DNA of 64,000 nucleotides from the NCBI GenBank assembly GCA_963920705.1, contig OY987225.1, forward strand, positions 13,472,829 to 13,536,828, given 5' to 3'. This DNA is from Odiellus spinosus (Eukaryota > Arthropoda > Arachnida > Opiliones > Phalangiidae). The notes beneath the pieces were generated by a model. It was not told where the DNA came from. It did not search any database and worked only from the letters and a program-made list of their open reading frames with translations. A program made the position numbers and the translations under genes. Below, one piece after another: positions 27,401-39,310 of this stretch (position 1 is the first letter of the stretch; every line of letters starts with the position of its first letter).

Positions 27401-30400
27401 TCCCTTTAAATTCCTTGTATAAGCATTCATAAGGTAACATGAACGAATTGCCTCGACTAAAGTCGAGGAGTTATAATAAAACATTATCCATAGAAAACAT
27501 TATCCAATTAAGGTATGAGATCAGATCATAGAACTCTGATTCTATGCCTAAAGCCAAAGCTAAATTAAGTAAATTTTTCTATCGAACGAAAAGTTTCGTT
27601 TTGTTTGACACGTAACCCCTGAAAAATAATTAAGCGAAATTTAATGTTAAGCGTCAATGGGAGAAAATTGTCTATTATGTTTTTTCTTAAATATTTCCGA
27701 GTGAATAAAATCAGTTGTTTTGAAATACGAAACTCTAAATCGTGCCAGATTGTGATTATATTTAAATTTAGTTTTAAAAGAAAATCTAATTATATTTAAA
27801 TTTCATGTTTTAAGAGAGAATTTAATTGTATTAAAATTTAATGTTGTAATAAAACATTATCCATGGATTAGGTTTGTTCGTTTGCAACCTAGATTAAAAT
27901 ATGGGGAATTTTTATTCCCTTTAAATTCCTTGTATAAGCATTCATAGGCTAACATGAACGAATTGCCTCGACTAAAGTCGAGGAGTTGTAATAAAACATT
28001 ATCCATGGATTAGGTTTGTTCGTTTGTAACCTAGATTAAAAATTAAAATATGGGGATTTTTTATTCCCTTTAAATTCCTTGAATAAGCATTCATAAGCTA
28101 ACATGAACGAATTCCCTCGACTAAAGTCGAGGAGTTGTAATAAAACATTATCCATGGATTAGGTTTGTTCGTTTGCAACCTAGATTAAAATATGGGGATT
28201 TTTTATTCCCTTTAAATTCCTTGTATAAGCATTCATAAGGTAACATGAACGAATTGCCTCGACTAAAGTCGAGGAGTTGTAATAAAACATTATACATGGA
28301 TTAGGTTTGTTCGTTTGTAACCTAGATTAAAAATTAAAATATGGGGATTTTTTATTCCCTTTAAATTTCTTGTATAAGGCATTCATAAGCTAACATGAAC
28401 GAATTGCCTCGACTAAAGTCGAGGAGTTGTAATAAAACATTATCCATGGATTAGGTTTGTTCGTTTGCAACCTAGATTAAAAATTTAAATATGGGAATTT
28501 TTTATTCCCTTTAAATTCCTTGTATAAGCATTCATAAGCTAACATGAACGAATTGCCTCGACTAAAGTCGAGGAGTTGTAATAAAACATTATCCATGGAT
28601 TAGGTTTGTTCGTTTGTAACCTAGATTAAAAATTAAAATTTGGTTTTTTTTTATTCCCTTTAAATTCCTTGTATAAGCATTCATAAGCTAACATGAACGA
28701 ATTGCCTCGACTAAAGTCGAGGAGTTGTAATAAAACATTATCCATGGATTAGGTTTGTTCGTTTGCAACCTAGATTAAAATATGGGGATTTTTTATTCCC
28801 TTTAAATTCCTTGTATAAGCATTCATAGGCTAACATGAACGAATTCCCTCGACTAAAGTCGAGGAGTTGTAATAAAACATTATCCATGGATTAGGTTTGT
28901 TCGTTTGCAACATAGATTAAAAATTAAAATTTGGTTTTTTTTTTATTCCCTTTAAATTCCTTGTATAAGCATTCATAAGCTAACATGAAGGAATTGCCTC
29001 GACTAAAGTCGAGGAGTTGTAATAAAACATTATCCATGGATTAGGTTTGTTCGTTTGCAACCTAGATTAAAATATGGGGATTTTTTATTCCCTTTAAATT
29101 CCTTGTATAAGTATTCATAAGCTAACATGAACGAATTCCCTCGACTAAAGTCGAGGAGTTGTAATAAAACATTATCCATGGATTAGGTTTGTTCGTTTGT
29201 AACCTAGATTAAAAATTAAAATATGGGTTTTTTTTATTCCCTTTAAATTCCTTGTATAAGCATTCATAAGCTAACATGAACGAATTCCCTCGACTAAAGT
29301 CGAGGAGTTGTAATAAAACATTATCCATGGATTAGGTTTGTTCGTTTGCAACCTAGATTAAAAACTAAAATATGGGGATTTTTTATTCCCTTTAAATTCT
29401 TTATATAAGCATTCATAAGCTAACATGAACGAATGAGGAGTTGTAATAAAACATTATCCATGGATTAGGTTTGTTCGTTTGCAACCTAGATTAAAATATG
29501 GGGATTTTTTATTCCCTTTAAATTCCTTGTATAAGCATTCATAGGCTAACATGAACGAATTCCCTCGACTAAAGTCGAGGAGTTGTAATAAAACATTATC
29601 CATGGATTAGGTTTGTTCGTTTGCAACATAGATTAAAAATTAAATTTTGGGAATTTTTTATTCCCTTTAAATTCCTTGTATAAGCATTCATAAGCTAACA
29701 TGAACGAATTGCCTCGACTAAAGTCGAGGAGTTGTAATAAAACATTATCCATGGATTAGGTTTGTTCGTTTGCAACCTAGATTAAAATATGGGGATTTTT
29801 TATTCCCTTTAAATTCCTTGTATAAGCATTCATAGGCTAACATGAACGAATTCCCTCGACTAAAGTCGAGGAGTTGTAATAAAACATTATCCATGGATTA
29901 GGTTTGTTCGTTTGCAACCTAGATTAAAAATTAAATTTTGGGAATTTTTTATTCCCTTTAAATTCCTTGTATAAGCATTCATAAGCTAACATGAACGAAT
30001 TGCCTCGACTAAAGTCGAGGAGTTGTAATAAAACATTATCCATGGATTAAGTTTGTTCGTTTGCAACCTAGATTAAAAATTAAAATATGGGGATTTTTTA
30101 TTCCCTTTAAATTCCTTGTATAAGCATTCATAAGCTAACATGAACGAATTGCCTCGACTAAAGTCGAGAAGTTGTAATAAAACATTATCCATGGATTAGG
30201 TTTGTTCGTTTGTAACCTAGATTAAAAATTAAAATATGTTTTTTTTTTTATTCCCTTTAAATTCCTTGTATAAGCATTCATAAGCTAACATGAACGAATT
30301 CCCTCGACTAAAGTCGAGGAGTTGTAATAAAATATTATCCATGGATTAGGTTTGTTCGTTTGCAACCTAGATTAAAAATTAAAATATGGGGATTTTTTAT

Positions 30401-30800
30401 TCCCTTTAAATTCCTTGTATAAGCATTCATAAGCTAACATGAACGAATTGCCTCGACTAAAGTCGAGGAGTTGTAATAAAACAGTATCCATGGATTAGGT
30501 TTGTTCCTTTGCAACCTAGATTAAAATATGGGGATTTTTTATTCCCTTTAAATTCCTTGTATAAGCATTCATAGGCTAACATGAACGAATTGCCTCGACT
30601 AAAGTCGAGGAGTTGTAATAAAACATTATCCATGGATTAGGTTTGTTCGTTTGTAACCTAGATTAAAAATTAAAATATGGTTTTTTTTTATTCCCTTTAA
30701 ATTCCTTGTATAAGCATTCATAAGCTAACATGAACGAATTCCCTCGACTAAAGTCGAGGAGTTGTAATAAAACATTATCCATGGATTAGGTTTGTTCGTT
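24422..30800. repeat. Region A HOR unit 5
   Basis: It opens with the marker monomer, contains module copy 4 and tracks unit 2 at an offset of 17,022-17,023. It shares unit 2's missing monomer and its long-T and gttcctttg monomers. It diverges from unit 2 at about 30800, where unit 2 has cgtttataacc and this copy has cgtttgcaacc followed by an actaaaatatgg monomer. Confidence 0.85.
27506..27843. repeat. 338-bp module, copy 4
   Basis: It appears identical to copies 1-3. It lies 7,251 bp from copy 3 and 17,022 bp from copy 2. It is the last copy before a 31-kb stretch without the module. Confidence 0.85.
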
Positions 30801-33800
30801 TGCAACCTAGATTAAAAACTAAAATATGGGGATTTTTTATTCCCTTTAAATTCTTTATATAAGCATTCATAAGCTAACATGAACGAATGAGGAGTTGTAA
30901 TAAAACATTATCCATGGATTAGGTTTGTTCGTTTGCAACCTAGATTAAAATATGGGGATTTTTTATTCCCTTTAAATTCCTTGTATAAGCATTCATAGGC
31001 TAACATGAACGAATTCCCTCGACTAAAGTCGAGGAGTTGTAATAAAACATTATCCATGGATTAGGTTTGTTCGTTTGCAACATAGATTAAAAATTAAATT
31101 TTGGGAATTTTTTATTCCCTTTAAATTCCTTGTATAAGCATTCATAAGCTAACATGAACGAATTGCCTCGACTAAAGTCGAGGAGTTGTAATAAAACATT
31201 ATCCATGGATTAGGTTTGTTCGTTTGCAACCTAGATTAAAATATGGGGATTTTTTATTCCCTTTAAATTCCTTGTATAAGCATTCATAGGCTAACATGAA
31301 CGAATTCCCTCGACTAAAGTCGAGGAGTTGTAATAAAACAGTATCCATGGATTAGGTTTGTTCCTTTGCAACCTAGATTAAAATATGGGGATTTTTTATT
31401 CCCTTTAAATTCCTTGTATAAGCATTCATAGGCTAACATGAACGAATTGCCTCGACTAAAGTCGAGGAGTTGTAATAAAACATTATCCATGGATTAGGTT
31501 TGTTCGTTTGTAACCTAGATTAAAAATTAAAATATGGGTTTTTTTTATTCCCTTTAAATTCCTTGTATAAGCATTCATAAGCTAACATGAACGAATTCCC
31601 TCGACTAAAGTCGAGGAGTTGTAATAAAATATTATCCATGGATTAGGTTTGTTCGTTTGCAACCTAGATTAAAAATTAAAATATGGGGATTTTTTATTCC
31701 CTTTAAATTCCTTGTATAAGCATTCATAAGCTAACATGAACGAATTGCCTCGACTAAAGTCGAGGAGTTGTAATAAAACAGTATCCATGGATTAGGTTTG
31801 TTCCTTTGCAACCTAGATTAAAATATGGGGATTTTTTATTCCCTTTAAATTCCTTGTATAAGCATTCATAGGCTAACATGAACGAATTGCCTCGACTAAA
31901 GTCGAGGAGTTGTAATAAAACATTATCCATGGATTAGGTTTGTTCGTTTGTAACCTAGATTAAAAATTAAAATATGGGTTTTTTTTATTCCCTTTAAATT
32001 CCTTGTATAAGCATTCATAAGCTAACATGAACGAATTCCCTCGACTAAAGTCGAGGAGTTGTAATAAAACATTATCCATGGATTAGGTTTGTTCGTTTGC
32101 AACCTAGATTAAAAACTAAAATATGGGGATTTTTTATTCCCTTTAAATTCTTTATATAAGCATTCATAAGCTAACATGAACGAATGAGGAGTTGTAATAA
32201 AACATTATCCATGGATTAGGTTTGTTCGTTTGCAACCTAGATTAAAATATGGGGATTTTTTATTCCCTTTAAATTCCTTGTATAAGCATTCATAGGCTAA
32301 CATGAACGAATTCCCTCGACTAAAGTCGAGGAGTTGTAATAAAACATTATCCATGGATTAGGTTTGTTCGTTTGCAACATAGATTAAAAATTAAATTTTG
32401 GGAATTTTTTATTCCCTTTAAATTCCTTGTATAAGCATTCATAAGCTAACATGAACGAATTGCCTCGACTAAAGTCGAGGAGTTGTAATAAAACATTATC
32501 CATGGATTAGGTTTGTTCGTTTGCAACCTAGATTAAAATATGGGGATTTTTTATTCCCTTTAAATTCCTTGTATAAGCATTCATAGGCTAACATGAACGA
32601 ATTCCCTCGACTAAAGTCGAGGAGTTGTAATAAAACAGTATCCATGGATTAGGTTTGTTCCTTTGCAACCTAGATTAAAATATGGGGATTTTTTATTCCC
32701 TTTAAATTCCTTGTATAAGCATTCATAGGCTAACATGAACGAATTGCCTCGACTAAAGTCGAGGAGTTGTAATAAAACATTATCCATGGATTAGGTTTGT
32801 TCGTTTGTAACCTAGATTAAAAATTAAAATATGGGTTTTTTTTATTCCCTTTAAATTCCTTGTATAAGCATTCATAAGCTAACATGAACGAATTCCCTCG
32901 ACTAAAGTCGAGGAGTTGTAATAAAACATTATCCATGGATTAGGTTTGTTCGTTTGCAACCTAGATTAAAAACTAAAATATGGGGATTTTTTATTCCCTT
33001 TAAATTCTTTATATAAGCATTCATAAGCTAACATGAACGAATGAGGAGTTGTAATAAAACATTATCCATGGATTAGGTTTGTTCGTTTGCAACCTAGATT
33101 AAAATATGGGGATTTTTTATTCCCTTTAAATTCCTTGTATAAGCATTCATAGGCTAACATGAACGAATTCCCTCGACTAAAGTCGAGGAGTTGTAATAAA
33201 ACATTATCCATGGATTAGGTTTGTTCGTTTGCAACATAGATTAAAAATTAAATTTTGGGAATTTTTTATTCCCTTTAAATTCCTTGTATAAGCATTCATA
33301 AGCTAACATGAACGAATTGCCTCGACTAAAGTCGAGGAGTTGTAATAAAACATTATCCATGGATTAGGTTTGTTCGTTTGCAACCTAGATTAAAATATGG
33401 GGATTTTTTATTCCCTTTAAATTCCTTGTATAAGCATTCATAGGCTAACATGAACGAATTCCCTCGACTAAAGTCGAGGAGTTGTAATAAAACATTATCC
33501 ATGGATTAGGTTTGTTCGTTTGCAACCTAGATTAAAAATTAAATTTTGGGAATTTTTTATTCCCTTTAAATTCCTTGTATAAGCATTCATAAGCTAACAT
33601 GAACGAATTGCCTCGACTAAAGTCGAGGAGTTGTAATAAAACATTATCCATGGATTAAGTTTGTTCGTTTGCAACCTAGATTAAAAATTAAAATATGGGG
33701 ATTTTTTATTCCCTTTAAATTCCTTGTATAAGTATTCATAAGCTAACATGAACGAATTCCCTCGACTAAAGTCGAGGAATTGTAATAAAACATTATCCAT

Positions 33801-34240
33801 GGATTAGGTTTGTTCGTTTGCAACCTAGATTAAAAATTAAAATATGGGGATTTTTTATTCCCTTTAAATTCCTTGTATAAGCATTCATAAGCTAACATGA
33901 ACGAATTGCCTCGACTAAAGTCGAGAAGTTGTAATAAAACATTATCCATGGATTAGGTTTGTTCGTTTGTAACCTAGATTAAAAATTAAAATATGTTTTT
34001 TTTTTTATTCCCTTTAAATTCCTTGTATAAGCATTCATAAGCTAACATGAACGAATTCCCTCGACTAAAGTCGAGGAGTTGTAATAAAACATTATCCATG
34101 GATTAGGTTTGTTCGTTTGCAACCTAGATTAAAAATTAAAATATGGGGATTTTTTATTCCCTTTAAATTCCTTGTATAAGCATTCATAAGCTAACATGAA
34201 CGAATTGCCTCGACTAAAGTCGAGGAGTTGTAATAAAACA
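30239..34240. repeat. Nested 857/440/1297-bp duplications
   Basis: The rare cagtatccatgg / gttcctttg monomer occurs at 30482, 31339, 31779, 32636 and 34239. Spacings are 857, 440, 857 and 1603 bp, so 30482 to 31779 and 31339 to 32636 are both 1,297 bp (about nine monomers). The rare aaaatattatcc monomer repeats 1,297 bp apart (30329, 31626). This is a local, recent expansion at the end of unit 5. Boundaries are approximate. Confidence 0.75.
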
Positions 34241-35069
34241 GTATCCATGGATTAGGTTTGTTCCTTTGCAACCTAGATTAAAATATGGGGATTTTTTATT
34301 CCCTTTAAATTCCTTGTATAAGCATTCATAGGCTAACATGAACGAATTGCCTCGACTAAAGTCGAGGAGTTGTAATAAAACATTATCCATGGATTAGGTT
34401 TGTTCGTTTACAACCTAGATTAAAAACTAAAATATGGGGATTTTTTATTCCCTTTAAATTCTTTATATAAGCATTCATAAGCTAACATGAACGAATGAGG
34501 AGTTGTAATAAAACATTATCCATGGATTAGGTTTGTTCGTTTGCAACCTAGATTAAAAATTAAAATATGGGGAATTTTTATTCCCTTTAAATTCCTTGTA
34601 TAAGCATTCATAAGGTAACATGTACGAATTGCCTCGACTAAAGTCGAGAAGTTGTAATAAAACATTATCCATGGATTAGGTTTGTTCGTTTACAACCTAG
34701 ATTAAAAATTAAAATATGGGGATTTTTTATTCCCTTTAAATTCCTTGTATAAGCATTCATAAGCTAACATGAACGAATTGCCTCGACTAAAGTCGAGGAG
34801 TTGTAATAAAACATTATCCAGGGATTAGGTTTGTTCGTTTGCAACCTAGATTAAAATATGGGGATTTTTTATTCCCTTTAAATTCCTTGTATAAGCATTC
34901 ATAAGGTAACATGAACGAATTGCCTCGACTAAAGTCGAGGAGTTGTAATAAAACATTATACATGGATTAGGTTTGTTCGTTTGTAACCTAGATTAAAAAT
35001 TAAAATATGGGGATTTTTTATTCCCTTTAAATTCCTTGTATAAGGCATTCATAAGCTAACATGAACGAA

Positions 35070-35218
35070 TTGCCTCGACTAAAGTCGAGGAGTTGTAATA
35101 AAACATTATCCATGGATTAGGTTTGTTCGTTTGCAACCTAGATTAAAAATTAAAATATGGGGATTTTTTATTCCCTTTAAATTCCTTGTATAAGCATTCA
35201 TAAGCTAACATGAACGAA
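35070..35218. repeat. Reference consensus monomer, 149 bp
   Basis: This copy matches the commonest base at essentially every position and can serve as type sequence. Order of elements: inverted repeat (35073-35090), conserved ttgtaataaaacattatcc, ccatgg (35110-35115), attaggtttgttcgtttgc, cctaga, a tandem 7-mer (attaaaa twice), tatgggg, a T tract, attccctttaaattcc, ttgtataagcattcataagc, and taacatgaacgaa. G+C is 47/149. It has four CpGs, close to the number expected from composition. Length modulo 3 is 2, so any reading frame changes with each monomer. Confidence 0.95.
35073..35090. repeat. Monomer hairpin: 8-bp inverted repeat with 2-nt spacer
   Basis: Cctcgact and agtcgagg are exact reverse complements separated by aa. 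The element recurs in most of the monomers. Common variants weaken it (cgactaaaatcgagg, cgaataaagtcgagg, agtcgtgg, agtctagg), while others make it a perfect 18-bp palindrome (cctcgactatagtcgagg, cctcgacttaagtcgagg). Where aatt follows, the stem can extend by four base pairs across a one-base bulge. Short dyads are common in satellites lacking a CENP-B box. Any cruciform or protein-binding role is inference. Confidence 0.9.
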
Positions 35219-36243
35219 TTGCCTCGACTAAAGTCGAGGAGTTGTAATAAAACATTATCCATGGATTAGGTTTGTTCGTTTGTAACCTAGATTAAAAATT
35301 AAAATTTGGTTTTTTTTTATTCCCTTTAAATTCCTTGTATAAGCATTCATAAGCTAACATGAACGAATTGCCTCGACTAAAGTCGAGGAGTTGTAATAAA
35401 ACATTATCCATGGATTAGGTTTGTTCGTTTGCAACCTAGATTAAAATATGGGGATTTTTTATTCCCTTTAAATTCCTTGTATAAGCATTCATAAGGTAAC
35501 ATGAACGAATTGCCTCGACTAAAGTCGAGGAGTTGTAATAAAACATTATCCATGGATTAGGTTTGTTCGTTTGCAACCTAAATTAAAAATTAAAATATGG
35601 GGTATTTTTATTCCCTTTAAATTCCTTGTATAAGCATTCATAAGGTAACATGAACGAATTCCCTCGACTAAAGTCGAGGAATTGTAATAAAACAATAACC
35701 ATGGATTAGGTTTGTTCGTTTGCAACCTAGATTAAAAATTAAAATATGGGGATTCTTTATTCCCTTTAAATTCCTTGTATAAGCATTCATAAGCTAACAT
35801 GAACGAATTTCCTCGACTAAAGTCGAGGAGTTGTAATAAAACATTATCCATGGATTAGGTTTGTTCGTTTGCAACCTAGATTAAAAACTAAAATATGGGG
35901 ATTTTTTATTCCCTTTAAATTCGTTATATAAGCATTCATAAGCTAACATGAACGAATTGCCTCGACTAAAGTCGAGGAGTTGTAATAAAACATTATCCAT
36001 GGATTAGGTTTGTTCGTTTGCAATCTAGATTAAAAATTAAAATATGGGAATTTTTATTCCCTTTAAATTCCTTGTACAAGCATTCATAGGCTAACATGAA
36101 CGAATTGCCTCGACTAAAATCGAGGGGTTGTAATAAAACATTATCCATGGATTAGGTTTGTTCGTTTGTAACCTAGATTAAAAATTAAAATATGGAGATT
36201 TTTTATTCCCTTTAAATTCCTTTTATAAGCATTCATAAGCTAA

Positions 36244-36262
36244 CATGAACAATAATAAAACA
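36244..36262. repeat. Hairpin-deleted monomer junction (about 27-bp deletion)
   Basis: Reads catgaacaataataaaac. The entire inverted repeat and flanks are gone. The same junction is at 37849, 41962 and 43120. It is a different event from the 16-bp deletion and is confined to region B, always after a ccttttataagc monomer end. Confidence 0.85.
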
Positions 36263-36384
36263 TTATCCATGGATTAGGTTTGTTCGTTTGCAACCTAGAT
36301 TAAAAATTAAAATATGGGGATTTTTTATTCCCTTTAAATTCCTTCAATAAGCATTCATAAGCTAACGTGAACGAATTGCCTCGA

Positions 36385-39310
36385 CTAAAGTCGTGGAGTT
36401 GTAATAAAACATTATCCATGGATTAGGTTTGTTCGTTTGCAACCTAGATTAAAAATTAAAATATGGGGATTTTTTATTCCCTTTAAATTCCTTGTATAAG
36501 CATTCATAAGCTAACATGAACGAATTGCCTCGACTAAAGTCGAGGAATTGTAATAAAACAATAACCATGGATTAGGTTTGTTCGTTTGCAACCTAGATTA
36601 AAAATTAAAATATGGGGATTTTTTATTCCCTTTAAATTCCTTGTATAAGCATTCATAAGCTAACATGATCGAATTGCCTCGACTAAAGTCGTGGAGTTGT
36701 AATAAAACATTATCCATGGATTAGGTTTGTTCGTTTGCAACCTAGATTAAAATATGGGGATTTTTTATTCCCGTTAAATTTCTTGTATAAGCATTCATAA
36801 GCTAACATGAACGAATTGCCTCGACTAAAGTCGAGGAGTTGTAATAAAACATTATCCATGGATTAGGTTTGTTCGTTTGCAACCTAGATTAAAAACTAAA
36901 ATATGGGGATTTTTTTATTCCCTTTAAATTCGTTATATAAGCATTCATAAGCTAACATGAACGAATTGCCTCGACTAAAGTCGAGGAGTTGTAATAAAAC
37001 ATTATCCATGGATTAGGTTTGTTCGTTTGCAATCTAGATTAAAAATTAAAATATGGGAATGTTTTGCCCTTTAAACTCCTTGTATACGCATTCATAAGCT
37101 AACATGAACGAATTGCCTCGACTAAAGTCGAGGAATTGTAATAAAACAATAACCATGGATTAGGTTTGTTCGTTTGCAACCTATATTAAAAATTAAAATA
37201 TGGGGATTTTTTATTCCGTTTAAATTCCTTGTATAAGCATTCATAAGCTAACATGAACGAATTGCCTCGACTAAAGTCGAGGAGTTGTAATAAAACATTA
37301 TCCATGGATTAGGTTTGTTCGTTTGCAACCTAGATTAAAAATTAAAATATGGGGATTTTTTTATTCCCTTTAAATTCCTTGTATAAGCATTCATAAGCTA
37401 ACATGAACGAATTTCCTCGACTAAAGTCGAGGAGTTGTAATAAAACATTATCCATGGATTAGGTTTGTTCGTTTGCAACCTAGATTAAAAACTAAAATAT
37501 GGGGATTTTTTTATTCCCTTTAAATTCGTTATATAAGCATTCATAAGCTAACATGAACGAATTGCCTCGACTAAAGTCGAGGAGTTGTAATAAAACATTA
37601 TCCATGGATTATGTTTGTTCGTTTGCAACCTAGATTAATAATTAAAATATGGGAATTTTTATTCCCTTTAAATTCCTTGTACAAGCATTCATAGGCTAAC
37701 ATGAACGAATTGCCTCGACTAAAATCGAGGGGTTGTAATAAAACATTATCCATGGATTAGGTTTGTTCGTTTGTAACCTAGATTAAAAATTAAAATATGG
37801 AGATTTTTTATTCCCTTTAAATTCCTTTTATAAGCATTCATAAGCTAACATGAACAATAATAAAACATTATCCATGGATTAGGTTTGTTCGTTTGCAACC
37901 TAGATTAAAAATTAAAATATGGGGATTTTTTATTCCCTTTAAATTCCTTCAATAAGCATTCATAAGCTAACGTGAACGAATTGCCTCGACTAAAGTCGTG
38001 GAGTTGTAATAAAACATTATCCATGGATTAGGTTTGTTCGTTTGCAACCTAGATTAAAAATTAAAATATGGGGATTTTTTATTCCCTTTAAATTCCTTGT
38101 ATAAGCATTCATAAGCTAACATGAACGAATTGCCTCGACTAAAGTCGAGGAATTGTAATAAAACAATAACCATGGATTAGGTTTGTTCGTTTGCAACCTA
38201 GATTAAAAATTAAAATATGGGGATTTTTTATTCCCTTTAAATTCGTTATATAAGCATTCATAAGCTAACATGAACGAATTGCCTCGACTAAAGTCGTGGA
38301 GTTGTAATAAAACATTATCCATGGATTAGGTTTGTTCGTTTGCAACCTAGATTAAAATATGGGGATTTTTTATTCCCGTTAAATTCCTTGTATAAGCATT
38401 CATAAGCTAACATGAACGAATTGCCTCGACTAAAGTCTAGGAGTTGTAATAAAACATTATCCATGGATTAGGTTTGTTCGTTTGCAACCTAGATTAAAAA
38501 CTAAAATATGGGGATTTTTTTATTCCCTTTAAATTCGTTATATAAGCATTCATAAGCTAACATGAACGAATTTCCTCGACTAAAGTCGAGGAGTTGTAAT
38601 AAAACATTATCCATGGATTAGGTTTGTTCGTTTGCAACCTAGATTAAAAACTAAAATATGTGGATTTTTTTATTCCCTTTAAATTCGTTATATAAGCATT
38701 CATAAGCTAACATGAACGAATTGCCTCGACTAAAGTCGAGGAGTTGTAATAAAACATTATCCATGGATTATGTTTGTTCGTTTGCAACCTAGATTAATAA
38801 TTAAAATATGGGAATTTTTATTCCCTTTAAATTCCTTGAACAAGCATTCATAGGCTAACATGAACGAATTGCCTCGACTAAAATCGAGGGGTTGTAATAA
38901 AACATTATCCATGGATTAGGTTTGTTCGTTTGTAACCTAGATTAAAAATTAAAATATGGAGATTTTTTATTCCCTTTAAATTCCTTCAATAAGCATTCAT
39001 AAGCTAACGTGAACGAATTGCCTCGACTAAAGTCGTGGAGTTGTAATAAAACATTATCCATGGATTAGGTTTGTTCGTTTGCAACCTAGATTAAAATATG
39101 GGGATTTTTTATTCCCGTTAAATTCCTTGTACAAGCATTCATAGGCTAACATGAACGAATTGCCTCGACTAAAATCGAGGGGTTGTAATAAAACATTATC
39201 CATGGATTAGGTTTGTTCGTTTGTAACCTAGATTAAAAATTAAAATATGGAGATTTTTTATTCCCTTTAAATTCCTTGTATAAGCATTCATAAGCTAACA
39301 TGAACGAATT
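36385..39310. repeat. Region B HOR block 1
   Basis: 36385-37900 recurs at 40498-42013 (offset 4,113), and about 36742-38550 recurs at about 42013-43820 (offset 5,271 = 4,113 + 1,158). It carries a second XbaI marker monomer (gggaatgttttgcccttta, 37055), a gtctagg hairpin variant (38435) and an atatgtggattt monomer (about 38656). The tail 38561-39310 is a mixture of the same variants. Confidence 0.75.

Larger units (their letters stand above)
18226..30800. repeat. Segmental duplication, copy 2 (about 12.57 kb)
   Basis: It is the counterpart of 1204-13777. Differences located by eye: g to a at 23072, a to t at 24146, c to a at 27020, g at 29651 against c at 12628, one extra T in the run at 28935-28944, and a G/T change near 30677-30680. 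That implies well over 99.9% identity if the rest matches as the sampled lines do. Confidence 0.9.
34241..36384. repeat. Transition between region A and region B monomers
   Basis: It starts with region A-like monomers (actaaaatatgg with hairpin deletion, long-T monomer near 35310, tacatgg, ataaggcattc) and then gains region B markers: ttcgttatata (35923), cgaggggttg (about 36122), the 27-bp hairpin deletion (36244) and gtcgtggag (about 36391). No non-satellite sequence is seen. Confidence 0.7.

Noticed and set aside
35073..35090. Rho-independent terminator at the hairpin
   Set aside because: The stem is not followed by a T run in a transcript context and repeats about every 149 bp without genes.
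35115..35125. Telomere-like ttaggttt
   Set aside because: It occurs once per monomer and is never in tandem TTTAGGG or TTAGGG copies.
35121..35138. CENP-B box-like motif (ttcgtttgcaacc)
   Set aside because: It shares only TTCG with the core. The required A and the CGGG half are absent in all variants seen.
35070..35218. Hammerhead-ribozyme satellite (self-cleaving repeat)
   Set aside because: No CTGATGA core with a matching GAAA is present on either strand of the monomer or the module.
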